This document shows positions 7,638-15,670 of a stretch of 33,852 bases of DNA, in pieces. The first letter of the stretch is position 1, and the number at the start of each line of letters is the position of its first letter. The translations under genes were made by a program, and so were the position numbers. The notes beneath the pieces were generated by a model that worked only from the letters and a program-made list of their open reading frames with translations, had not been told where the DNA came from and made no database searches. This stretch comes from Desulfobacteraceae bacterium (lineage in GTDB: Bacteria > Desulfobacterota > Desulfobacteria > Desulfobacterales > Desulfosalsimonadaceae), in contig JAABUA010000034.1 in the NCBI GenBank assembly GCA_011389515.1, forward strand, positions 1 through 33,852, given 5' to 3'.

Positions 7638-9358
7638 TGACAAATTCCAGCCCAGCGCATCAAGGCGCCACCCAACGTCCAAAAATCAGCAACCCTGAAT
7701 TTTTCAAACTGGTTGAATCCGAAGGTATTATCGACAAGGGATTTATCGGTGATCTCCTTGAAGAGTTCGACAACAACGCGCTGGATGTGCTGGCAACCAT
7801 GATCCAGAGCGGCATTGCACCAAAAAGAAAACTGTGCCAGCTCTGGTGCGATTCCATCGGCATTGCCCATGTCGATCTTGAAAAAACGCTTTTTCAGCGG
7901 GATGTCGTGCAAAAAGTTCCCGAACGAATCGCCCGGATGTATTGCGCCATACCCGTTTACCAGATGGGGAATACGGTTACCATCGCTACGGCCACGCCCA
8001 ACAACAAGGATATCGAAAAAATCCTCCGGGACGTCGCCGGCGGGCCCGTAAGCCTTGTTTTCGCCCTTCCCCAGGACATTGAAACGTCCATTGAAAAAGA
8101 ATATACCGGCGGCAGTGCCGTTTATGAGTTTTTCAAAAAACTTGCAACATCCAGACTGTTCAAATCCCAAATCAAAATAACGAAAGCGACCCTTGCGGAT
8201 GCCGGCGGCGACGAGATGATCAAGCAGCTGCATGTCGGTATCATCCTTTATGCGGTAACAAAATCCGCAAGCGAAATCCGGATGACTGCGAAGCCGGAAA
8301 AGGCTCGCATCGATATAACGGTTCCCCACGGAGATAAAATTCATTTCATCGTGGAAAAGAGCATTTTCGACAATCTGGTAAAACGCCTCGCCTCCCTGGC
8401 CGGTGTCGATCCGGAAACCGCCGACGGCGTCCGGTACGGAAGAATCCTGGTGCCGACACCCGGCAAGAAGATCGATCTGAAGTTCGAAAGCCGGCCCGGA
8501 GACCACGGGCAGACAGTCGTCCTGCAGCTGACCGCGCCGCGGCCGTTTCACAATATCCGCTCCCTGGACCGTCTCTATCTGTCCAATTCTATTCTCAGCG
8601 GAATTGCCGGATGCCTGAAACAGGCCGGGGGGCATATTCTCATTGCCGGCCCTTCAAAATCCGGGAAAAGCACCCTGGCCTATGCAATGCTCATGGAAAG
8701 GGCAAAGCGGTTCAAAAAAAACATGACCATCGAGCAGTCGATAAAATACCTTCTTCCCGGAATCGAACAGTTTCAGGTCAATCCGGAGGCGGGTATTTCC
8801 GCCGAAGGCCTGCTGACATCGGCATTGAATCAGAAAATCGACACCCTTTACGTTCAATCCATCGAAACCCCTGAAGTTCCTGAAACAATTTCAAAAGCCG
8901 CGGATTCAGGGCATTTTGTCATTTCAGGGATCAAGGCGGACAACACCCTTGACGCACTTGAAAAAATCGTCCGCCTCGGCGCGGGAAATTCCCTGACCGT
9001 CATTGTATGTCAGCATCGGGTCGCCCGATTATGCGATATCTGCAAAGTCAAATACCCGCTGAAGCCGGAACATATCCGGGCAATGTTTGAGACAAACGGA
9101 GAAACAGCGGTGCACGCATGGCGGGGAAACGGTTGTCCGTATTGCAACGATTCCGGTTTTTCCGGATTGATCGGCATCCATGAACTTCTGCTCATCGACG
9201 ACCCCGTCAGGGAAATGATCATAAACAAATCATCTCCCGGCGACATCCGCAGCGCTGTTTCACCTGAACACCACTTTACCATGCACTACGATGGCATAAA
9301 AAAGGTCCTCAGGGGCCTGACGACATTTGATGAAATTCATCGACTGCCGATTTCCTGA
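7637..9358 (+). CDS. Divergent GspE/PilB-type ATPase with degraded catalytic motifs
   Basis: This 573-aa protein has the layout of type II secretion/type IV pilus assembly ATPases: an N-terminal MshEN-like region (about 15-150), a central N2-like domain (about 195-300), a RecA-like domain with Walker A GPSKSGKST (338-346), and the CxxC...CxxC zinc motif (C466, C469, C500, C503) near GLIGIHELL. The Walker B/Glu region that normally reads VGEIRD is VQSIET (406-411), and the His-box STLHTN is replaced by SGIKAD. It may therefore bind nucleotide without normal hydrolysis. No pilus or secretion genes adjoin it; its partners are a receiver and kinases. The ATG at 7637 is preferred to a TTG one codon upstream because of the overlap with the preceding stop. 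Confidence 0.8.
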   Translation: MTNSSPAHQGATQRPKISNPEFFKLVESEGIIDKGFIGDLLEEFDNNALDVLATMIQSGIAPKRKLCQLWCDSIGIAHVDLEKTLFQRDVVQKVPERIARMYCAIPVYQMGNTVTIATATPNNKDIEKILRDVAGGPVSLVFALPQDIETSIEKEYTGGSAVYEFFKKLATSRLFKSQIKITKATLADAGGDEMIKQLHVGIILYAVTKSASEIRMTAKPEKARIDITVPHGDKIHFIVEKSIFDNLVKRLASLAGVDPETADGVRYGRILVPTPGKKIDLKFESRPGDHGQTVVLQLTAPRPFHNIRSLDRLYLSNSILSGIAGCLKQAGGHILIAGPSKSGKSTLAYAMLMERAKRFKKNMTIEQSIKYLLPGIEQFQVNPEAGISAEGLLTSALNQKIDTLYVQSIETPEVPETISKAADSGHFVISGIKADNTLDALEKIVRLGAGNSLTVIVCQHRVARLCDICKVKYPLKPEHIRAMFETNGETAVHAWRGNGCPYCNDSGFSGLIGIHELLLIDDPVREMIINKSSPGDIRSAVSPEHHFTMHYDGIKKVLRGLTTFDEIHRLPIS

Positions 9359-9442
9359 ACGAACTTGTACATGAATGATTGAATTTGGTTAGGACCCCTC
9401 TTAAAACAGCCGTGAGGTGCAATTTTCCGGGGAGGCAAAATC

Positions 9443-10534
9443 ATGAAGATCCTTATTGCAGACGATGACAGCACTACACGGGAAATGCTTCAAAAATATT
9501 TCGTAAAACAGGGATATACCGTTTTTCCCGCCAATAACGGCAAAGAAGCGCTTGAAATTATCAATTCCCAGCAGATCGGCATCGCCATACTCGACTGGAT
9601 CATGCCGGAACTGAACGGGCTTGAAACCTGCCGGAATATAAGGGAGCAGAAGACAGAGAATTATGTGTATGTGATCTTGTTGACCGTAAAGGAAAACAGG
9701 GAAGATCTGCTGACCGGGTTCGACGCCGGAATCGATGAATACCTGCTCAAACCCATCGATTTGAAAGAACTCCATGCGCGCATCAAGGTCGGCATGCGGA
9801 TCATCGATCTTGAACAATCCCTTAAGGCAAAACAGGAAAGGCTTTACCACCTCGTAAGCATAAGAAACAAGTTTTTGGGCATTGCCGCCCATGACCTTCG
9901 CAATCCCGTCATTTCCGTAAGGGGTTTTTCCGAACTGCTGCTGAAGGGAAAAGACCCCCTGACCGATGAGCAGAAGGAATTCATTTCCATTATTCATTCC
10001 ACCAGCAACAATATGCTCGAACTTCTGAATGATCTTCTCGATCTGTCCCAGATGGAATCGGGAAAATTCGATCTCAAAAAAAAGCGGGCATCCATAAAGA
10101 CCCTGGTAGAAGAACGGATCCGGCTCTACCGGCTTCACGCCGAAAACAAGCGGATTGCCATTCACAGCGAGTTCTCCGACATTCCCCTTTTTGCATTTGA
10201 TTACGGACGCATCGGGCAGGCCGTGGACAACCTCATCAGCAACGCCTTGAAGTTTTCACCCCCGGGCACGAATCTCTATATTTCCCTTTCGGAAAAGGAC
10301 AACATGGCCATTTTCAGTGTCCAGGATGAAGGACCGGGCATCCCCTCGGAGGAACAGGGGCTTTTGTTCAGCGAATTTCAACGGTTAAGTATACGCCCCA
10401 CCGGCAGTGAATCGAGCACGGGACTGGGCCTTGCCATAACAAAAAAAATCATCAACGCTCATAGCGGTGAAATCAGTTTTGAAAGCCACGCCGGGGTCGG
10501 CTCGAATTTCAGCTTCAGACTGCCGATGCAATGA
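9443..10534 (+). CDS. Response regulator-histidine kinase hybrid (REC-HisKA-HATPase)
   Basis: This 363-aa cytoplasmic protein starts with a receiver domain (1-120; D8/D9, phospho-acceptor D51, T81, K103), then a coiled linker and a HisKA domain with H150 in AAHDLRNP. A HATPase domain follows, with the N box (DNLISNALKFS), the G1 box (DEGPGI) and the G2 box (TGLGLAI). There are no membrane segments, so input probably arrives as phosphorylation of the receiver by another kinase. The start has a GGGGAGG Shine-Dalgarno. It sits 84 bp after the GspE-like gene and may be in the same operon. Confidence 0.93.
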   Translation: MKILIADDDSTTREMLQKYFVKQGYTVFPANNGKEALEIINSQQIGIAILDWIMPELNGLETCRNIREQKTENYVYVILLTVKENREDLLTGFDAGIDEYLLKPIDLKELHARIKVGMRIIDLEQSLKAKQERLYHLVSIRNKFLGIAAHDLRNPVISVRGFSELLLKGKDPLTDEQKEFISIIHSTSNNMLELLNDLLDLSQMESGKFDLKKKRASIKTLVEERIRLYRLHAENKRIAIHSEFSDIPLFAFDYGRIGQAVDNLISNALKFSPPGTNLYISLSEKDNMAIFSVQDEGPGIPSEEQGLLFSEFQRLSIRPTGSESSTGLGLAITKKIINAHSGEISFESHAGVGSNFSFRLPMQ

Positions 10535-10595
10535 AGCGTAGCGCGGATCGCCCCTTTTTCAACAATAACAATTGATGTAACCGTAAAAAATCCAG

Positions 10596-10730
10596 GATAA
10601 AGGCTTGCGCAATAGGAAAGAATGCCGAATACTTAGCCTACATGTATGTCTACAAGGCGTAAGCCGCAAATTTTGAGGGATTGCGCATAACGCAGAGATT
10701 GGACGTATTACGAAGCCGTCAACAATTAAC
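10596..10730. repeat. Possible degenerate palindromic element
   Basis: The spacer between the two kinase genes contains TTGCGCAAT near 10605 and ATTGCGCA near 10680, and an inner pair CTTAGCC...GGCGTAAG flanking TACATGTA, roughly symmetric about 10645. A further ATTACGAAGCCGTCA lies at about 10708. The arms are only partly complementary. It could be a decayed palindromic repeat; copies elsewhere would be needed to be sure. Confidence 0.3.
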
Positions 10731-10761
10731 AATTCGGAAAAAATCAGGAGAAAACGGCATC

Positions 10762-12588
10762 ATGGACAAGGAAAAAACAATGATGAAAGCGATTCTAAAC
10801 GTAATTGAAGAAGGCATCTACATCATTGATTCCAATTATGTGATTGAATACATGAACCCCAGGATGGTTCAGTTGTTCGGAGAAGGTTCCGGCGAAAAAT
10901 GCCACAAGGTGATCAACAACCAGGATTCAATTTGCCCGTGGTGCCGGGCAAATGAAGTTTTTGAAGGCCACGAGCTGAAATTCGAATTAGTCCTGCCCAA
11001 GGTTGGCAAAACCTTCGATTTGACGGAAAAACGCATAGAAAACCCGGACGGCACCTTCTCCAAAATGTCCTTTTTCAGGGATATCTCAGAGCTCAAGCAC
11101 CGGGAAGCAAAACTCAGGGAGTCCGAGGAAAAATACCGAAATTTGTTTGAGCATGTAAGCATCGGCGTTTACATCAGCAGCAAGGAAGGAAAGTTTCTCG
11201 ATGCCAACCAGGCCCTTCTAAATATGCTCGGATACGACAGCAAGGAAGAATTCCTGAACATCGATATATCGACGGACCTTTACATCCGGCCCGAAGACAG
11301 ACGCAAATTTCAAAAAATGATAGAGCGTGACGGCAAAGTCAAGGATTATGAAGTCGAATTCAAGAAAAAGGACGGCACCCCGATCATCGTCTCTCTCACA
11401 TCGCACGTCCGGTATGACCACCAGGGCAATGTCATCGGTTATGAAGGTATCAACGTCGACCAGACCCAACGCTACCGAATGGAACGGAAACTTAAGGAAG
11501 CTCACGACTTCATGAATAAAATCATCCACAGCTCGCCCAACCCGATTATGGCTTCCGATCTCAAGGGCAACATTCTCATATGGAACCGGGCCGCGGAAAA
11601 GACACTCGGGTATTCCGCCGCTGAGACCATCGGTAAAATGCACATCGCGAAGATATACTCGGAAGGGATCGCCAAAAAAATCATGAAGATGATACGGTCG
11701 TCTGAGCATGACGATGTCGGCTTGCTTCGCAACTTTCCCCTGCTCTACCTTCGGAAGGATGGCTCGGTCATCGACGGCATACTCTCTGCAGCAATGATTT
11801 ATGATGACGAGGGGCAGGAAGTCGCCACTGTCGGGTCATTTGTCGACATGACCGAAAGACTCGAAATGGAAAGGGCCCTTATCGAAACCCGCCAGCAGCT
11901 TCTCCAATCGGAGAAACTGGCCGCCATGGGCAGGCTGACCTCTCAAATCGCCCATGAGCTCAACAACCCGCTATTCGGGATCATGAACACGCTGGAGCTG
12001 ATGAAAACAGAGATCCCGCCCACCAACAAGAGGCGTAAACTTTTAGACTTGTCCATATCGGAAATTGAGCGCCTGGCAGACATGCTCAAAAAAATGCTCA
12101 CTTTTTCCAAGCCCGACCAGGAAGATAAAATCGAAATCAATATCAACTCGGCCCTTGAAGATATTCTTTTGTTTTATGAAAAGCGCTTCCGGGAAAACAG
12201 CATCAAAATAAAAACAGACTTCACGCCCGACCCGGGAACCGTTCTTGCGTCCAGGGACCAGTTGCGCCAGGTGTTTATCAATATTATTTCCAACGCCATG
12301 GACGCCATGCCGGATCGCGGCACACTGAGCCTGTCCACCTCCATCCGGAACGGGAATACCATGGACATCAACATAACCGATACCGGCGTTGGCATCGCGG
12401 AGGAAAGCCTCGAAAAAATATTCGATTCCTTTTTCACCACCAAGAAAGACACCGTCAAAGGGGTCGGGCTGGGACTGTCTGTCTGCTACGGTTTCATCAA
12501 GGATCTGGGCGGTGATATACAAGTCAACAGTAAGCTGAACAAGGGGACGACCTTTATTATTTCTCTGCCGCTTTACCAGAAGCCGTAA
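10762..12588 (+). CDS. Multi-PAS sensor histidine kinase
   Basis: This 608-aa kinase has no membrane segment. Three PAS domains come in order: about 8-115 (with C47 and C58-P-x-C61), 130-245 and 258-380. They are followed by HisKA with H398 (SQIAHELNNPL), then a HATPase with NAMDAM, DTGVGI and GVGLGLSV. The start at ATG 10762 follows AGGAG; an upstream TTG at 10681 would add 27 residues lying in a probable repeat remnant. It directly precedes the HTH-receiver regulator gene and is a plausible kinase for it. The PAS1 cysteines suggest a redox or metal input, which is inference. Confidence 0.92.
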   Translation: MDKEKTMMKAILNVIEEGIYIIDSNYVIEYMNPRMVQLFGEGSGEKCHKVINNQDSICPWCRANEVFEGHELKFELVLPKVGKTFDLTEKRIENPDGTFSKMSFFRDISELKHREAKLRESEEKYRNLFEHVSIGVYISSKEGKFLDANQALLNMLGYDSKEEFLNIDISTDLYIRPEDRRKFQKMIERDGKVKDYEVEFKKKDGTPIIVSLTSHVRYDHQGNVIGYEGINVDQTQRYRMERKLKEAHDFMNKIIHSSPNPIMASDLKGNILIWNRAAEKTLGYSAAETIGKMHIAKIYSEGIAKKIMKMIRSSEHDDVGLLRNFPLLYLRKDGSVIDGILSAAMIYDDEGQEVATVGSFVDMTERLEMERALIETRQQLLQSEKLAAMGRLTSQIAHELNNPLFGIMNTLELMKTEIPPTNKRRKLLDLSISEIERLADMLKKMLTFSKPDQEDKIEININSALEDILLFYEKRFRENSIKIKTDFTPDPGTVLASRDQLRQVFINIISNAMDAMPDRGTLSLSTSIRNGNTMDINITDTGVGIAEESLEKIFDSFFTTKKDTVKGVGLGLSVCYGFIKDLGGDIQVNSKLNKGTTFIISLPLYQKP

Positions 12589-12678
12589 CCATTCACTTAC
12601 AAATCTTTGCAAAAGAGTGCAGAGACGTGGAACTACCCGGCCTAAAAGGGCACGGTGACCCCCCCTTACCTTTCCTTT

Positions 12679-12710
12679 CGGGCCGTACGGCCCGATTCCT
12701 CTTTTTGTCT
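12679..12710 (+). terminator. Hairpin terminator after the PAS kinase gene
   Basis: CGGGCCGTACGGCCCG (12679-12694) is an exact palindrome able to form a GC-rich stem, followed by a T-rich stretch (ATTCCTCTTTTTG). It lies about 90 bp past the kinase stop and upstream of the next promoter, so it fits a Rho-independent terminator. Confidence 0.6.
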
Positions 12711-12802
12711 CCAGGATTGTTGAAGACCTTTTTGATATGTATTTGATGCCTGAATGGGTAGAATATATAGATTTTATATTTATTATACTTTTTAAATAGT
12801 TC

Positions 12803-12840
12803 TTGACAAACTATAAAAGCTATAATAATTATAAAAACCA
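12803..12840 (+). promoter_or_regulatory. Promoter and 9-bp direct repeats upstream of the hdr/met operon
   Basis: TTGACA at 12803-12808 is followed by three 9-bp-phased repeats, CTATAAAAG (12811), CTATAATAA (12820) and TTATAAAAA (12829). They fill the place where a -10 box would lie. The paralogous regulator gene at 27627 has the same arrangement. The repeats are candidate operators for the HTH-receiver proteins encoded just downstream, since BldC/MerR-like single HTH domains can bind direct repeats head to tail. The exact -10 is unclear. Confidence 0.5.
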
Positions 12841-12880
12841 AAAACTTTAATCCGGCACCCACAAATAAGGAGAGGGCGAT

Positions 12881-13471
12881 ATGGATGACACCTTGACCGT
12901 ATTCACAGCGAGCAAATACTGCAATGTCTCATCGAAATCCATCATTAACTGGGTTGATGACGGCCACATCAAATCCTACCGGACCGTTGGCGGGCACAGA
13001 CGAATAAAAAGGGAAGACCTGGAAGCCTTTATGCGAAAGCAGGGGATTCCGATCCCCGAAGAAAAAGAAGAAACAGACAGGAAAAAAATCCTTGTGGTCG
13101 ACGACGACCTGATTATCGTCGAGTCAATCGTCCAGGCGCTGGAGGAGGACGAGTTTGACTATGAGGTGATCTCGGCCTCCGATGGCTTTGAGGCCGGCCT
13201 GCAGGTGAAGCATTTCAACCCCGACCTGCTGATCTTAGACATCATGATGCCGGACATCAAGGGCTTCGAGGTCTGCAAGAAGATTAAATCCAGCGAGGAC
13301 ACCAAGCATATCAAGATCATTGTCCTGTCGGCCTATCTGGACGAAGACAAGTTCAAGCAGATGAAAGACAGCGGTGCAGACATCTGTTTTTCCAAGCCGC
13401 TTCCACTGTCGAAGCTGAAAGAAGAGGTGGCGAAACTGCTGGGAAAGGAAAAAACAGGAGGCGATCAATGA
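12881..13471 (+). CDS. HTH (BldC/excisionase-like)-receiver transcription regulator, copy 1
   Basis: This 196-aa protein has a MerR/BldC/excisionase-type HTH at residues 5-52 (TASKYCNVSSKSIINW...GGHRRI), a short linker, and a receiver domain at 66-190. The receiver has D74-D76, phospho-acceptor D120 (LILDIMMP), S150 and K172. The DNA-binding domain precedes the receiver, the reverse of the usual response-regulator order. It is the first gene of the hdr/met operon and overlaps the next gene (ATGA). A paralogue at 27627 also precedes a MetF-like gene. It likely controls its own operon; the kinase just upstream is a candidate partner. Confidence 0.88.
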   Translation: MDDTLTVFTASKYCNVSSKSIINWVDDGHIKSYRTVGGHRRIKREDLEAFMRKQGIPIPEEKEETDRKKILVVDDDLIIVESIVQALEEDEFDYEVISASDGFEAGLQVKHFNPDLLILDIMMPDIKGFEVCKKIKSSEDTKHIKIIVLSAYLDEDKFKQMKDSGADICFSKPLPLSKLKEEVAKLLGKEKTGGDQ

Positions 13472-14346
13472 ATTTAAGGGAGGTTATGAAGAAAAAGGGC
13501 TTTATCGTCACGTCCGAAATTCATGCGCCTCTAGGTGAAGACGATCCCGAAGCCCTCATCGAAAGGCTGAAAAAAGTAAGGGGGCGCGTGGACGGCGTAT
13601 CGGTTACCGAGATAGAACTGGAAGGCGTTGTCGGGGATAACATCAAAACCTGTGACCTGCTGAGACAAAATCGCTTTAATGCTATTTATCAAACCACGAC
13701 CCGGGACAAGAACCGGTTCCAACTGCAAAAGGATTTGGTCAAGGCCAATGAAGCCGGGGTAGAAAACCTGCTGGTGTTTACCGAAGATTACCGGATATCC
13801 GGGGACAGCCTCCAGGAATCTATGTTTTTTCACGTGGATTCCGGCAAGCTTGCATCCGTGCTGGAACACCTCAAGGCCGGCCATACCATCGAGGGGAAAC
13901 CACTGCCGGGCAAAATGGATTTCACACTGGGCGCGGGCGTGGAAACCCTTTGGGGAAGAAACGTGCCCAAGCGCGGCATGGAAGAAATGGAAGACATGAT
14001 GAACGTAGGCACCGGCTACTTCCTGACAACACCGATTTTTGACCTAGACCAGTTTTCCCGCTTTATGAAACAGGTCGAAATTTTCAAATTACCGGTCATC
14101 GCAGAAGTAATGATTTTACGAACCGCCGGCATGGGGAAATTTTTAAACAGGCATTTCCGGTCGGGGCTGGTGCCGGAATGGGTTATCCAGAAGCTCATGC
14201 AGGAACCGGACAAGACCAAGGCCAGCATCGATCTGTTTGCAGAAACCGTCAAGGGGCTGAAGGATCTGTGCCAGGGCGTTCACATCATAACCCTCGGCGG
14301 CGAGGAGAAGCTGGCCCAGTATTTGAACGCCGCTAAACTTTTATAG
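13468..14346 (+). CDS. MetF-like (methylenetetrahydrofolate reductase superfamily) protein, copy 1
   Basis: This 292-aa protein aligns by eye with the MTHFR TIM barrel along its length. E17 corresponds to the catalytic Glu strand, RDKNRFQLQKDL to the RDRNRL segment, LLVFTEDYRISGD to the FAD-contacting SGD loop, and LRTAGMGKFLNRH to the MKNAGMANYM segment. It diverges at key places: the PPRG motif after the Glu is absent, and the strand that carries FIQTQ in the true MetF at 21323 reads FLTTP (T187-T188). Substrate specificity may therefore differ, or it may be structural. It overlaps the regulator by 4 bp and is 10 bp from the hdr selenoprotein gene. A paralogue is at 28247. Confidence 0.75.
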   Translation: MNLREVMKKKGFIVTSEIHAPLGEDDPEALIERLKKVRGRVDGVSVTEIELEGVVGDNIKTCDLLRQNRFNAIYQTTTRDKNRFQLQKDLVKANEAGVENLLVFTEDYRISGDSLQESMFFHVDSGKLASVLEHLKAGHTIEGKPLPGKMDFTLGAGVETLWGRNVPKRGMEEMEDMMNVGTGYFLTTPIFDLDQFSRFMKQVEIFKLPVIAEVMILRTAGMGKFLNRHFRSGLVPEWVIQKLMQEPDKTKASIDLFAETVKGLKDLCQGVHIITLGGEEKLAQYLNAAKLL

Positions 14347-14356
14347 GAGAAAACCC

Positions 14357-15670
14357 ATGGCAGAGATACTCGAACTGGATAATTTTGTGTGCGATTTCAA
14401 GGAGGATATCCTGACGCGCCTTCCTGCTGCCAATCTCGACCTTTGCTTTACCTGCGGCACGTGCACCGGCGGGTGCCCGGCATCGGAACAGTTTGGCATG
14501 GACCCCAGAAAGTTTCTCCGCATGCTGCTTCTTGGAATGGATGAAGAAGTGAAAAAGCATCCTTGGGCATGGGTTTGCACCATGTGCGCGAGATGCAAGA
14601 CCGTCTGCCCCATGGAAATCGACATTCCAAAAATGATCTACAACGTTCGGGGAAGTTGGCCCAGGGAAGATCGGCCCAAGGGAATTCGCGGGTCCTGCGA
14701 CCAGCACATCCGATCGGGAAACGCCATGGGCGTACCGTCCGAGGACTTTGCTTTCACCGTGGAAGACGTGGCCGAAGAGATCCGGGCCGAGCACCCAGGG
14801 TTCGAAGACCTCCAGGTTTCGGTAGACAGGGCCGGGGCGCTGATGGCGCTGAACCAGAACTCCAGAGAACCGGTGACCGAGCCGGATGAAATGGGGCCGC
14901 TGTTGAAGATCCTTCATATCGCTGGTGTGGACTGGACCTATCCCACGGTCATGTGGGGTGGAGAGAATTACTGCATGTTTTTGGCCGACGATGAGGGATG
15001 GAAATATATAACCGAGGAATTCGTCTACCATATCGAAAACAACCTCGGATGCAAGCTAGTGGTCAATACGGAGTGAGGGCATTCATACTTTTCAATCCTG
15101 GAAGGATTGAGAAAATTCAACATTCCGCATTCTTTTGAGTTCAAAAGCATCATCGAACTGTATGCCGATTGGATCAAGGACGGCACCCTGAAGGTGAATT
15201 CCGACTGGAACAAAGACCTCAAGATCAAATTCACCATTCAGGACCCCTGCAACATCGCCCGCAAAATCGGAACCGACAAGATTGTCAACGATCTGAGGTT
15301 CGTTTTAAAAAGGGTCGTTGGTGAAGAAAATTTCATTGAGATGACCCCCAACAGGTCCAACAATTTCTGCTGCGGCGGCGGCGGAGGGGCCCTTCAAGCG
15401 GGGTTTCCGGAACAGCGACGTGCATACGGCAAAGTGAAATTCGACCAGATCATGGCCACTGGCGCCGACTACGTCATCGCACCCTGCCACAACTGCCACG
15501 CCCAGATCGAAGACATTTGCGAGCATTACGGCGGTCATTACCGCGTGGTTCACCTGTGGACGATTCTCTGCCTGGCCATGGGCGTTCTGGGTGACAATGA
15601 ACGGACGTATTTGGGACCAAGACTGACGAAACTTAACGTCCTGGAAAGGAGGCAGGTCAGTGACGAATAA
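14357..15670 (+). CDS. HdrC/HdrB-type (HdrD/DsrK-like) Fe-S selenoprotein with in-frame UGA
   Basis: Read through the TGA at 15074-15076, this is a 437-aa protein. The N-terminal HdrC-like part has two [4Fe-4S] motifs (C30/33/36/40 and C74/77/80/84). The rest is HdrB/HdrD-like with two CCG-type domains. The first retains only the final position, where DsrK/HdrD proteins read ECGH; here it is E-U240-GH. The second is complete (C298, C338-C339 in NFCCGGGGG, C377, C380). Sec fits because the frame is continuous, the UGA replaces a conserved Cys, a SECIS-like hairpin follows, and the downstream part has no spaced ribosome site. As two separate ORFs it would be cut within a domain. It probably carries the thiol/disulfide-type centre partnering HdrA; the substrate is unknown. 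Confidence 0.85.
15074..15115 (+). promoter_or_regulatory. UGA selenocysteine codon and SECIS-like hairpin in the HdrC/HdrB gene
   Basis: The TGA codon is 15074-15076. The segments 15089-15098 and 15104-15115 pair (TTTTCAATCC with GGATTGAGAAAA, one bulged G) around the 5-nt loop TGGAA (15099-15103). The loop contains the GG typical of bacterial SECIS loops, about 23 nt from the UGA, within the expected range. The MvhD gene has a hairpin with a similar loop. Confidence 0.75.

Noticed and set aside
7610..8635. 341-aa minus-strand ORF opposite the GspE-like gene
   Set aside because: It is an antisense shadow of a gene with clear domain structure; no recognisable family.
10681..10761. 27-residue N-terminal extension of the PAS kinase from TTG 10681
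   Set aside because: ATG 10762 has AGGAG and begins the PAS region; the extension lies in a probable repeat remnant.
15107..15670. Separate gene starting at TTG 15107 encoding the second half of the HdrB-like protein
   Set aside because: A GGAAGGA abuts the TTG with no spacer, the frame continues directly from the upstream gene through the TGA, and the start would cut a CCG domain. Sec read-through explains it better.
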